Below are positions 23,846 through 34,311 of a stretch of 64,000 nt of DNA, piece by piece. The notes beneath the pieces were generated by a model. That model was given only the letters and a program-made list of their open reading frames with translations. It searched no databases and had not been told where the DNA came from. Positions within the stretch are counted from its first letter, which is position 1. Each line of letters opens with the position of its first letter. A program made the position numbers and the translations under genes. The DNA comes from Umbelopsis isabellina (taxonomy: Eukaryota > Mucoromycota > Umbelopsidomycetes > Umbelopsidales > Umbelopsidaceae), in contig JAEPQZ010000020.1 of NCBI GenBank assembly GCA_016758905.1, positions 310,001 through 374,000 on the forward strand. The letters run 5' to 3'.

Positions 23846-24681
23846 AGCCACATCTCATTTGTCCAGCATAGCTATACTTGCCCATCTTCACACAAATACA
23901 CTGTAAACATATTTCTATCACTATCGACGCAAGCATCATTGATTGAAATATAGTTAAAATCATACCGAACATAACCTAGACTTGTTAATAAACAGGTCAT
24001 GCCTGCTGAAATATATTGCCTTGCAAGCTTTCGTTTTTGTTAGGTTGTAATTATGCCGATGAGAAAGGCTTGCCCAAAAAGTAGCATTGACATACTTCAT
24101 CGGTAAAACTGACATATACTGCTCAAGATGGTTTTTTTCACTTAGATGTTCGGCCAGATAGGTGGCGTCCCCGCGCCATTTAACAAACATACTTGGTACC
24201 AGCAATGGTAAGTTCTTGATTGTGTGTCATCAGTTGGAAGTCTTGTTTCAGGGCGGACAACTTGCAATAATGTGCATATATATTTATGTCACCAAAAAAT
24301 ATTAATTCTTGAAGCAAATTAAATATACCTCCAGTGTTTCCGGTTTGTTTGTGCTCACTGAATCTTCTCGACTGACTTCGATACCGTGAGATCAGGGCTG
24401 TAGATATGCTGCTATTGATTTAAAAATCCATTTAAAATTTAACCTATCTACAGCATGTTCAGACTATCAAGCATTATGTACCCATGAAAAATCCGGCTAA
24501 CTGAAGCATGGTACGACATAGTTCAGTTCATGGAGTGAAAACGTTTGGGTAAAAACAATCATCCATGATCCGCAGCTCCGACTCAAATCGTAACGATGAG
24601 ACTGCTTTTTAAATATGTTATTTGGGCAAAATAAGATACTTCGGGGACGGCAATCAGATCTTTTTACCTTACACCGATATT
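23846..24681. other. Intergenic, 0.8 kb
   Basis: Contains the 3' end of the secreted protein gene and the upstream region of the phosphatase-like gene. The open frame extends upstream of 24682 to 24622 without an ATG. No exon encoding a signal peptide could be found here. Confidence 0.45.
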
Positions 24682-26025
24682 ATGGCTCAGAGCAAGGTTG
24701 TCGCTGCCTTTATACTTGCTCGTCATGGAGACCGAACCGCCAACTATGGCAATCCTTGGAACTTCACTGAAGCTGCCGATCAGATCACGCCGTTGGGCAA
24801 AACCATGCTGAATAACCAAGGGCAGTTCATTCACTCCACGTACTTTGACGCTTCTTCACCAACCATGATCCAGAATATTTCTTCCATCTACAACATGGCA
24901 CAAGTGAACGTTCTTGCTTCTGACAATGAAGTCATTCTTGGGTCCGCCAATGCCTTTTTGCAAGGTGTTTTCCCGCCAGTCTTGAATTCGACTGACCCTA
25001 CCATGGTATCGACTTTGGCCAACGGCACCTCATATTATGCCCCACTGGGAGGCTACCAATTTGTGCCTGTGAATACCCTGCCCGATGACGCGGATATTGC
25101 TTTGGACGGCTGGGTCGATTGTAACACCATGAAGCAAGGGTTCAGCGATTTTCAAAACAGCCAGACCTATAATGACATGAAGACGAAGGCGCAGCCGTTC
25201 CTGGATAGTTTGGCTCCGTTGCTGGGCGGTCGGCCCACCAGCTTCTCAGCTGTGTATGATATCTACGATTATTTGAACTACCAATATACCTACAATAGCA
25301 CGCTTAATCAACAGCTCGGTGTGAGCAATTATCTGTACCTCAAGTCGCTGGCCAACTGGTACGAATACAACACCTATGGCGGCAACTACAACAGTATCAA
25401 CACCATTGCCGGAGCCACATTTGCTTCACAGCTGTATAAAGACATCAACACCACCATAACAAGCTCGACCAAAACACCAAAGTTCAATTACTATGCAGAT
25501 GGCTTCCAGACGTTCATCTCTTTCTTTGACCTGTACAACTTGACCGATAGCAATCCCGAGTTCCAATCCATCACGGAGTTCGGTTCCGCTCTCGTTTTTG
25601 AGATTTCTACCCAAACCGGTGCTGAGTCTAACCAATTTTCTGACTACTCACTCCGTGTATTGTACAGAAACGGAACTGATTCTGGAGAGCCTTTGGTGCC
25701 TTATGGTATGTTTGGCATGCAGTCCTCAGGCATGCCTTTGGATATGTTTATGGGTAACATCAGTTCGCGAGCTATGAACAATCTCACTGCCTGGTGTAGT
25801 ACCTGTAACAATGTTGCTTCGCGAGGATGTCAATATTTACAACAAACCAGTAGTCCTTCACAGCCAGTGTCGCCAGTTGGTGCTGGCTTCATCGGTGCTG
25901 CTGTGGCTCTTGTAATCGGTGGTCTGCTTGCTGCCATCTTCATGACCCCGCGAAGACGATTCCGCAAATCCAAGACCAATGAAACAAGCAGTGTTGTAAA
26001 GATGAATGATATTGATCACGAATAA
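24682..26025 (+). CDS. Histidine acid phosphatase-like membrane protein, 447 aa
   Basis: Histidine phosphatase superfamily, branch 2 (acid phosphatase/phytase type). The start at ATG 24682 gives MAQSKVVAAFILARHGDRTA: the catalytic RHGxR is present (Arg-His-Gly-Asp-Arg at 15-19). The usual C-terminal His-Asp proton-donor motif (YSAHDTT in the family) aligns with YYADGFQT, so His and Asp are replaced by Asp and Gly. The following FGSALVFEI strand is normal. Many N-x-S/T sites suggest a secretory protein. A C-terminal helix (VGAGFIGAAVALVIGGLLAA) followed by PRRRFRKSK is a type I anchor with a basic stop-transfer. No signal peptide is seen at this start, so a 5' exon may be missed. A short two-exon option starting at 24597 also lacks one. 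Activity is uncertain. Confidence 0.85.
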   Translation: MAQSKVVAAFILARHGDRTANYGNPWNFTEAADQITPLGKTMLNNQGQFIHSTYFDASSPTMIQNISSIYNMAQVNVLASDNEVILGSANAFLQGVFPPVLNSTDPTMVSTLANGTSYYAPLGGYQFVPVNTLPDDADIALDGWVDCNTMKQGFSDFQNSQTYNDMKTKAQPFLDSLAPLLGGRPTSFSAVYDIYDYLNYQYTYNSTLNQQLGVSNYLYLKSLANWYEYNTYGGNYNSINTIAGATFASQLYKDINTTITSSTKTPKFNYYADGFQTFISFFDLYNLTDSNPEFQSITEFGSALVFEISTQTGAESNQFSDYSLRVLYRNGTDSGEPLVPYGMFGMQSSGMPLDMFMGNISSRAMNNLTAWCSTCNNVASRGCQYLQQTSSPSQPVSPVGAGFIGAAVALVIGGLLAAIFMTPRRRFRKSKTNETSSVVKMNDIDHE

Positions 26026-27270
26026 GGAATAAATCAACCAATAGTATGTAGAATATGGCGTGTATATGCTGTATGTTCGCACAAAGTTGCTGCGCATGCA
26101 GGCTTGAAGATCAGTGGGCTTTATTTACGCATGTTGGTGCAGATAAATCCGGATGGCGCGAGGATGTATTGTACGACTATTTATGTATGCTTATTGCTTT
26201 CATGAATTGCAAACCATCTGATAATGTGGTCCGAATGTAAGATTTTGTACTATAACTCTATTAAATGTCTGTGTGTGACCAGTGTTGGTTACGTAAGAGC
26301 TGACTAGATCAACACCAGCAACAGCGAATCTTGTAACGGGGATCAGGTGCGGTTTTTTGTGTTCATATGCGGTTCATGAGGACGCCAGCCACATTACTCA
26401 AGATGTGCAAACGTTACGTAAAAATACTGTTTGCACTGATTTGCATTATTTTCAAGCGGCAAGAAGTCCGCAATCAATTTTTTTCGGTTTTCTGTTTTCC
26501 ACTGGGTAAACTTTTTCGAGCGCAAAACTTTCTATTGCAAGTGTCCAAATCAGAGAATTTGGATCGAGTTATGCACCTAAATTCTACACAAAGGGTTAAA
26601 TAGTTTTGGAGCTTGATGGATGAGTGTATTAGCCAGGTTCTCGCCATGCATGTGAGTTATTCATGTCAAGGGCGCACACTTGCCTGAATATGTTGATGAA
26701 TACAGTCGCAGTGCAGGTTACACCAAGCGATAGATCAATTTTCTTGGCTATGAACTAAGGTGTTGGGGTTGGAAACAAAAAAAATAAGATAGACAGTTTT
26801 TGACTAAGCTGCCAATGATCAATGATGTTGGTATTCGCGGCAGCTCCTTAAAAAAATCTTTTAAAGGTCATGAGATGATACGCCAAACGGTACAGCATTG
26901 CCAACCATTGCCAATGATTGCTGATCTGATTGATCTGACACATATTTGATGCCAAGCACTTCTCCATTGTTCGCGGCCAAGACTTATTGCACAGCAGCCA
27001 AGGTTTACCAAGAAACTACCATGTGCTACGGCGAAGGTGACATGTCCGATGCGTAGTTGAAGCTTCAGCCAATAAAATTCCCATTTGATAAAGCTGCGGC
27101 TGCCGCCACTGCAACTGCGCGGTTGAGCCTGAATTAGATTTGATTTTCAGGCACAGAAGACCTTTTTTCCCAATTTTTATATAAAGCTCGAATCAGGTTA
27201 AAATACCCCAAATCTAATTCTTGTTCTTTACCTTTACAACTTTACATTAATCTAATCTAATAGTAACAAC
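26026..27270. other. Intergenic, 1.2 kb
   Basis: No gene supported. A TATATAAAG box at 27178-27186, 85 bp upstream of the RTA1-like ATG, and the leader repeat TCTAATCTAA at 27251-27260 belong to the next gene. Confidence 0.5.
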
Positions 27271-28164
27271 ATGGAAGCCGTTGAGTCATACCTCGAAAAC
27301 GACCCCAACTATCGCTTCATTGCCGTTGGCCCATCATCAGCTGCAGGCGTCATGGTAGCTGCCTTCTTCCTTTTGCTACTGGCCTTTATCTACAATGCCA
27401 TACGTTATCGCGGCTTTCTCAGATTCTCCATTGTGCGAATCAACTTGTTCTGTGCGATACTTACAGCAGGCTATATATTACGAATCGTGTGTAATATCAA
27501 GCTCAACAACCCAGCACCCACCTCAGCCGATGTTAGCCAGTTTTTGACTATTTATATTGCCGCCAGTGCCTTGACGGCCGTTGGCAACTTTGTTTTGTTT
27601 TTGGCTATCCTGTCTATCCTGAACAACTGGGTTAGCATGAAACGTCAAATTTTAGAAAGGCCAGAGATGCCCCGCGAACGTCGCTTCAATATTGCAATCA
27701 TTCTGCTCACCGTTGCGGCATTGGCCTTGACAATAGCAGGATCAGCAACAAACAACAACACTCTTCGAATTATCGGCAATGCTATCTTCTTGTTCTTGAT
27801 TTTCTACCTTTTAATCGTCGTTCGCTATTACCATAGAGTGTTTGCCGATTCTCCTGAAAGCACTGCACAGACGTCAAAACCTTCCAGCTGGACTTCTCAT
27901 ACTTATGCCGTCCAAGCTACCTTGGCATTCTGTTTGATTGTTTTGCTTGCTGCTCAGGCATTCAAGCTTGCTCAGTCTGTTGCTCCAGTATCTTCACCGG
28001 CCTTGAAAAGCATCGCTCTGGTCTATATCTTTGGCCCTATCCCTGATCTCATCATTCTTATTGTGTTGGCTATAACTTGGGGTCCCGTGTTCCACAAAAA
28101 TATCTACACCAAGATGGCCGAGTGGCGCACTACTCAGTTGCCTATGGCACAAAACTCTGCGTAA
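27271..28164 (+). CDS. RTA1-like / DUF7702-type seven-TM protein, 297 aa (copy A)
   Basis: Single exon, 297 aa. Seven hydrophobic helices can be counted at about 25-45, 53-73, 90-115, 140-160, 165-185, 212-232 and 248-272. It is a clear paralog of the protein at 29946-31055: both open with ENxPNYRF, share GYILRIVCN at TM2, IYIAA.TLTA.GNF.LF at TM3, AQAFKLAQ and P..D.IILI near the C-terminus. The layout recalls RTA1-like fungal lipid-translocation/stress proteins and the DUF7702 group. Its C-tail is short (about 20 residues). Location is probably plasma or endomembrane. Function is unknown; RTA1 relatives respond to lipid and azole stress. Confidence 0.8.
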   Translation: MEAVESYLENDPNYRFIAVGPSSAAGVMVAAFFLLLLAFIYNAIRYRGFLRFSIVRINLFCAILTAGYILRIVCNIKLNNPAPTSADVSQFLTIYIAASALTAVGNFVLFLAILSILNNWVSMKRQILERPEMPRERRFNIAIILLTVAALALTIAGSATNNNTLRIIGNAIFLFLIFYLLIVVRYYHRVFADSPESTAQTSKPSSWTSHTYAVQATLAFCLIVLLAAQAFKLAQSVAPVSSPALKSIALVYIFGPIPDLIILIVLAITWGPVFHKNIYTKMAEWRTTQLPMAQNSA

Positions 28165-28894
28165 AAAACTAATATAGATTTCCATTATTTAGTCTAAGAT
28201 TTAAGAAGTTACCGCGAAATCACTACCTCAATGCTCACGACATTACTCTATAATCATATACACTTTTGTAATCATAATTTTCATATAAAACCTCATTTGT
28301 CTATGTAAAAAGTAAAATGTGTTGGACGGTTGGGTGACAGGTATTGCGCGTTAGGCCCAACTTTCTGGTTCGTGATAACTTATACTGCTGTTTGCTATTC
28401 AAAGGACTGTATTGTGTATATAAACATTAGCATGATCTTGCCTCACTGGATAAATAGCCAGTCATCTTGTTTCTCTCAGATAAAAGCGCACGAATCATAC
28501 AATTATTATAATACCATGTTCCCTACCATTGGGTCAATGTTTGATTTCCTTTTCAAATAACCGCTTGCATTATCATACTGACGTTTGTACTTGCCGAATC
28601 TCCACGCATGGTCAAAGCCTAATGTGGCTTTGCATCGATCATAAATTAAATTTTTGGCATCTACCTCATCGAAGCACAGCCTCTTTTTTTCTTACGATTG
28701 TTCATGCCGGGGAGCTTACACCTGGCTATCAATGGCTCAATGACGACACTGGATTCCTACATTCGGAGAACAATATCCGCTGGACCAATGCCAAAATGCG
28801 GAAAATCTAATGCCGAGCGTGGAATTCTCTACATTATAAGAAGCGTAACCAGGGATAGCCCGTAAGCTCACTCATTCCAGTTTCTTAACTCAAC
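28165..28894. other. Intergenic, 0.7 kb
   Basis: Separates the RTA1-like copy A and the methyltransferase, both on the plus strand. No gene or RNA recognised. Confidence 0.45.
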
Positions 28895-29713
28895 ATGAAC
28901 GATCCAGACAATTGGTCCGATAACATGGACGACTACTTGACGTTTGCTCACAATGGCACGTTGGTTTTTGCAAAAGGAGCTCTGGATTTCTCTGGTGTGG
29001 AGGCCAAGAATGGAAACAAGATTCTCGACGTGGCATGTGGAACTGGCTCAATGGTACAAGCCATTATTGAAAAGTTCGGACCACAATGTGATGCACAGGT
29101 TCTGGCGACGGATTTTGCAAAGGGCATGGTGGATGCGGTGGAGAAAAGAGCCAAAGCCGACGGCTGGATTAATGTTAAAGGTCAGGTGCAGAACGCTATG
29201 GATATGACTCTACCCGACTCGTCATTCGACGCTGTATTTTGTGTCTTCTGTGTCATGCTCATTCCTGACCCTGCAAAGGCTCTCTCCGAGATGCTACGTG
29301 TTGCAGTTCCTGGCGGCACCGTGACGTGCGTGACCTGGAACGCGCAGGGACTCTTACCCATGATGCAAAAAGCTGCTTCTTTGACCAAAAATCTACCAGC
29401 CCCAGTCCCCTTCGCCTTTAAAGGCTGGGCTGATCTGGATTTCAACAAGGAACAGTTGCAGGCTGCGGGATTCCGTGAGGTCAGGGGAGTGCACGTGCCT
29501 GGCCTGCTCCCTCTCGCACGCAAAGACATTCCGGAATTTGTTGACTCTTTGCCCCGTAACCCTGGTATGAAAGCTGGTATGTTTTCAAGTTTCACAGAAG
29601 AGGAGATCAATACGTTCAAAGGTCATATGCGAAACGTTATCTTGGAATCATTCGGTGACAAAGAACATTATGGCTTTGAAGCTGTGGCCAATGTTGTGTG
29701 CGGTACCAAATAA
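28895..29713 (+). CDS. SAM-dependent class I methyltransferase, 272 aa
   Basis: Single exon, 272 aa. The Rossmann-like methyltransferase fold is shown by motif I ILDVACGTGSM (about 43-53), an acidic end of strand 2 in VLATDFAKGMVDA, motif II-like DSSFDAVFCVFCVMLIPD and PGGTVTCVTWN (motif III). This is the UbiE/Coq5-like Methyltransf_11/25 pattern of small-molecule methyltransferases. The N-terminus (NMDDYLTFAHNG) resembles that of toxin/polyketide and ubiquinone-type enzymes. No targeting peptide is evident. It lies between two inverted RTA1-like paralogs and runs tail-to-tail with copy B (232 bp between stops). The substrate is unknown. Confidence 0.9.
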   Translation: MNDPDNWSDNMDDYLTFAHNGTLVFAKGALDFSGVEAKNGNKILDVACGTGSMVQAIIEKFGPQCDAQVLATDFAKGMVDAVEKRAKADGWINVKGQVQNAMDMTLPDSSFDAVFCVFCVMLIPDPAKALSEMLRVAVPGGTVTCVTWNAQGLLPMMQKAASLTKNLPAPVPFAFKGWADLDFNKEQLQAAGFREVRGVHVPGLLPLARKDIPEFVDSLPRNPGMKAGMFSSFTEEEINTFKGHMRNVILESFGDKEHYGFEAVANVVCGTK

Positions 29714-29945
29714 TACCATCTCAGTAAAATAAAAGGCTGCCACCCATGTATTATGAACCATTGCCATATCTGTTTCAAATGTTGTTTATAAATGTTCAAG
29801 GGGCTATACAATCGATAAAAAAAAGTGGATTCATATTTAAATTCTGATGTATTTTAATTCAATGCCTCTATGATACTGTTATACACGGCGTATTAAAATA
29901 TTATGTTATATATATAATGTTACAATCAAAGCAATAACACTCCTT

Positions 29946-31055
29946 CTAATAACCTCCATAAGATGGGTTTGTGGGAGGTGGGTTATAGTGTGCTTGCTTA
30001 TTTGAAGGAGGTGGGTTGGGTGGGGGAGGATAGTAACCTTGTGGGGCTGTAGCGGGAGGAAGGTTGGCAGGTTGATTGTAGTAACCTGGTTGGTTTGATG
30101 CAGAATAATTCTGCTCGTTCATTGGGTATCCGTCTGAGTTTGTGTTCTGTTGCTCCAAATCATATTCCGTTTGTGCTCTGTCCAAAGCCATCTGCTTATC
30201 CTTCAAACCGAAATAGAAAACTGGGCGCCATGCAATGGTCATGATAATCAAAATGATGAGGTCGATGACAGCACTGAAAATGTAGATCAAAGCGATGTTG
30301 GTCAACGCTGGGGTACCAATAGGCACTAGGGTTTGCGCGAGCTTGAAGGCTTGAGCAATCAAGAGGAGGAAACTGCAAAGGAAAAGGATACCGGGGATCA
30401 AATCTGGGTGAGACCAGCCAGTGGACTGCTTGCCCACAGGTTCAAGAATATCATAGGCTGGGCGAGGTTGAGACTTGAAGGTGACATAATAGTAGGCAAG
30501 GGCAAACATTAAAACGACCAGTAAGGCGACAAAGATAGCGTTACTGGCAATTCTAATGGAGTTGCTGCCGTTACTGGAACCAACAATGTTTAAGATCATG
30601 GTTACAAGAGTAGCCAAATTGAAATAACGGTAGAGCTTGTTCTCAAAAGCCATGGCCATAGTGTTGTCTCGAAGGTGTGCAGGATCTCTTGAGCAAGCAG
30701 CCCAAGTTTTTGCGACAGCAGCAATAGCGTTGAAGAGGAAGAAGTTTCCCAAGGCTGTCAAAGTGTTGGCAGCAATGTAAAGGTTGACAAAGTTGTTGAT
30801 CTCATCGGTAGTGTGTAATGACGAAAGTAGGCTATTGCAAACAATGCGAAGTATATATCCTACAGCACCAAGAGCACAATACACTAACAACCTTATCACT
30901 GCGCCTAGAAGAAATTTTCCGCACTTGAGAGCTAGGTATATCCAAACCGCGAGGAGAATGATGAATACGGCAGCAATGATTCCAGCAGCCGAGTCAGGAC
31001 CAATGGGTACAAAACGGTAGTTTGGGTTATTTTCCAAAGAAGAGATTACGTCCAT
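29946..31055 (-). CDS. RTA1-like / DUF7702-type seven-TM protein, 369 aa (copy B)
   Basis: Single exon, 369 aa, paralog of the protein at 27271-28164. It shares the ENNPNYRF start, seven helices, GYILRIVCN, LYIAANTLTALGNFFLFNA, LLIAQAFKLAQTL and IDLIILIIM. It differs by a longer C-tail of about 90 residues: an acidic QN-rich part, then tyrosine-proline-rich repeats (PGYYNQP, QGYYPPPPNPPP, AHYNPPPTNP) ending SYGGY. Such a tail is probably disordered and cytosolic and could bind WW or SH3 domains. The ATG overlaps a TCTAATCTAAT leader motif that is also found just upstream of copy A. Function is unknown. Confidence 0.82.
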   Translation of the reverse strand: MDVISSLENNPNYRFVPIGPDSAAGIIAAVFIILLAVWIYLALKCGKFLLGAVIRLLVYCALGAVGYILRIVCNSLLSSLHTTDEINNFVNLYIAANTLTALGNFFLFNAIAAVAKTWAACSRDPAHLRDNTMAMAFENKLYRYFNLATLVTMILNIVGSSNGSNSIRIASNAIFVALLVVLMFALAYYYVTFKSQPRPAYDILEPVGKQSTGWSHPDLIPGILFLCSFLLLIAQAFKLAQTLVPIGTPALTNIALIYIFSAVIDLIILIIMTIAWRPVFYFGLKDKQMALDRAQTEYDLEQQNTNSDGYPMNEQNYSASNQPGYYNQPANLPPATAPQGYYPPPPNPPPSNKQAHYNPPPTNPSYGGY

Positions 31056-32291
31056 TAGATTAGAGATGTTGAGATATTGATTTAATGATTGATTGAAGAA
31101 ATAAGGTGTAGACTATTTATATGAAGTCGACAAAGGAGTACTGTGGTGGGAGAAAGCAGTCCTACGGTGGCAAACCGGAGTGTTCTGTCCATTTTAGGCA
31201 AAATTTTCACCGTCCATAAGCTTGCCAAGTGCAACTGAGTTTAAGCTCGGGAGGCTTTGTTCCATAATTGGAACATTCGAAAATACGCGCTTGGTCTTAA
31301 AATTTGTACTATCCGCATGCTTGATCTCAGCAGCTAATGAATTTTTTTGCACTCGAAGCTTGGAGGAATTATAAGGAGTAGAGAGCCTGTTGAAAACTGG
31401 AATTTTTATAGCAGCTTGCCATTCAAAGATCAAGCAAAACGTGGACAACCATTCTTCAAGCCACGTTAAAACTGGCCGGACGCCACAGGTTTCTAATTCC
31501 TAATGTGGCACTAATCCGCAGTTGACGCCATGATATATGAATATGTGATATATTCTTGCATGAATCTAACCAGTAAAGTACCTTGCTTGCCTACATTTTC
31601 CTAGAAAATTGTACTATAGCAAAGTAACATTGAATTCAAAAGATTTCGAGACTCGAATGATGGCAATAATGGTTTAATTGGACCTACAAAATGAGACTTG
31701 CAAAGCTGGTCAAATAGCTCCTATAAGTACATATTGTTGGCCGTCACGTGCATTCCATAAACGAAACAAAATAAAATAAAAGGCTCCATTTCATCCTATT
31801 TTTATGGTATAAGCTTATGTGCAGCCAATTAACAACATATGAGATCGTCGGATATAACTGTGTTTCTTCTGCCACATGGCAACGAGACTGTGCGCAAAAA
31901 GGCATGGAGGCACTTTTGCCTCGTCAGGCACGGTGGATGGTAACAGCAAGTATAATCCTGAACAATATATGATACATAAGTCAACAAATTTAAATTGAAA
32001 ACTGTTACTACAATACAAATGCATTATCTAAAGTCGTAGCACTGTGCAAGCAATTACAATACACGCAATTCTACAAAGCATATGCAATCGTTAATTATAT
32101 GTCATGCTAATAAAGGAACTGCGATGTTCAGCAAAGTTGAAAATTTATGTTAATTTCATGCAGGGTTTATTGATTCGCAGGGATAAAGAATTGTTTACTC
32201 CACCAACTAAGCGGCAATATCACAAAAGAGCATTTCCAATTTGTTCATATGAGAATCTGGGGCTTGGTATGGCGATGTTCCTAGCTTGAGC
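31056..32291. other. Intergenic, 1.2 kb
   Basis: Promoter side of RTA1-like copy B (TATA-like ATTTATATGA near 31112-31121) and 3' side of the secreted gene at 32292. No supported gene. Confidence 0.45.
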
Positions 32292-32591
32292 TTAGTAGTC
32301 ACAATCGACAGCGGTAGCAAAACCCAAGTCCTTGACGCACTTTCTGAAGGGACCTTCCTTTCTAATAGGAAGAGTGCATGTGAGAGTATCATCATGGAAC
32401 CAGGAGCCTCCATTTTTCTTCAAGCAGCAGTCGGTGACCTTCTGAAAGCTGATCTTGAAGCCCTTAACATCGCACTTGGCGTTACCATCCCAACCCTTAC
32501 TATCGGCGTCGTCGTCGCCGCGGGCTTGAAGTGGGCCAGCAGAGACCAAAACAGCAGGGATTAAAGCAACCAATAGGAGAGAGAGCTTCAT
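32292..32591 (-). CDS. Small secreted cysteine-rich protein, 99 aa
   Basis: Single exon, 99 aa. The signal peptide is MKLSLLLVALIPAVLVSAG (1-19); a possible Kex2-like site follows in LQARGDD. The mature part has six cysteines: AKCDVKG, TDCCLKKNGG, LTCTLP, FRKCVKD and VDCDY, three disulfides being likely. The CC-x(n)-GGSWFHDD and GPFRKCVKDLGF segments recall short secreted proteins of filamentous fungi with unknown function. An upstream TATAAAAAG (minus strand, about 32645-32653) lies about 55 bp before the ATG. A role outside the cell is likely, the activity unknown. Confidence 0.8.
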   Translation of the reverse strand: MKLSLLLVALIPAVLVSAGPLQARGDDDADSKGWDGNAKCDVKGFKISFQKVTDCCLKKNGGSWFHDDTLTCTLPIRKEGPFRKCVKDLGFATAVDCDY

Positions 32592-34311
32592 TGTGAGAAT
32601 GTTTGTTGAATGATGTTGTCAAAAGTCTTGTCAAGAGACGTTGGCTTTTTATAACAAATTGTGTCGGGAAAACCGCTTCGTGCCATGGGTTTGCGGAAAA
32701 TTTTGTTAATACCAGGGAGTTGTTAAGCTATTTTTGGCTTTCAATAACAATACAAATACAGTTCAACCGTATCCTTTCCCGTGCAAGTTGCTGCACATCG
32801 TCCCACTTGTTCATGTACATTCATGTAGAAATCAGGCAACTCATTCTCCTTGATATTTGATTGACGGCAAGTGCTACTCCGATATGAAAACTGGCCATTG
32901 GCATAACATTCTCAGTGTCTCAAAATCCTGAAAATTATCCAGAACAGGTCATTTGCAGAACAAAAAGTTTCATTTCGTTTAATAGTTGATGGAGGGCAAT
33001 TACAGGTCATACAGATTATTAAACGGTGCTATAATTATTATGATTTATTGATATTCGCGGATCAAGTGTATTCTGATTGCGCTTTTCCTGACATCGTGGT
33101 AATTACGCTAAGATATGTCAATTACCATATCGCTGGGAATCGGAACCTCCACCGTGCCAAAGCCGGTAATACATTTTTTTTGAGGCACTCGTAAGCAATT
33201 ATCATACCGTTTCTCGCTACCTACCATAAGAGAAATGAGATCGATCGTTTCGCCGGTATATACGTCTCTTTTTTTCCCATACACCAATCCACTTACCGAT
33301 GGTATGCATCAGGTGTACTATTATTGGCGTATGGTAGAGAGTACAAGCTTAATATAGCTGAGCTTACTCTAGCTTATTTTTGCATTAAATTCGATTTTTC
33401 CCAGCGTATTGAAGCACAAAAATCATGGTCATTAGAGATGTTGGAAAGAAACCCCCGGTATAGCCCACCTCACCCTAATTTGTTGCTTCGGCTTGTAAAA
33501 TTTCGGTCAGATATAAACTGTGGCTCACTAAGTTACCAAATCAATAGTGTCGGTCAAATATGTATCTCGTCGCGAATAGTAGCATTAGAGTTTGAACATT
33601 ACAATGCTAGTACCAAGGAAAGTCAGGAAGCCATTGGTGATGCAATGCTAATATCGGCGGTTATAGTACCGCGCGAGCCATGAATATTCACATATATGCG
33701 TATTAACCTTTTACATTCGACTCGCATGAATAACAGCTGTTTATTTTGATAACGCTAAAGCGGGTATTGGGAGTCGCGGATATCAAACACTACATACTAA
33801 TGCTTGGCGGAGCTCCATTCGACATAATGGTGCCCAACCATGAAGTCAAAGGCCATTTGCCGGTTATGGCTTAAGAGTATTAGTAGTGGTTAAAAGCTCT
33901 TGGGAAGAGATTGCTTTCTTCGTAATTATTCTTAATTAGCATATCAAGGGCTTTGAGTCAAGCACATCAGTAGTCGCATATTTTTTTAAAGTGTAGCCTG
34001 CTCTTGATCAATAACCACTGTTCATGCCTACCAAATAGCAATAGTCCTGCATGGTAATACTCCAGCCCGAGTTTTGCACCCCACTCTAGCTTGTAACTTG
34101 CGATCACCTTTCACTTGGTGGGATGCTTAAAATGGAGTTGACAAGTTCGTGCTTTGCTTGCGTATACAGTGTGTTGGCTTTAGGCTGCAAAATAACTAGC
34201 AAGAAATTTTCAAACCGTTTGCTGAATCAGCAAAGCTCAAAAAATGTTCAGCGGAGCTCAGTGGATCAGCCCAGCGCTTGACTTCGCCACCTGCCAAACT
34301 CTACAATCAAC
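32592..34311. other. Intergenic, 1.7 kb
   Basis: Between the divergent secreted-protein gene and the first Zn2Cys6 regulator, so it holds both promoters. The TATA box of the secreted gene is at about 32645-32653. An open stretch of about 120 codons at 33324-33683 has no ATG at its beginning and no recognisable domain. Confidence 0.5.

Noticed and set aside
33324-33683. Open stretch of about 120 codons before the first regulator
   Set aside because: No ATG near its beginning, no domain, AT-rich codon use unlike neighbouring genes.
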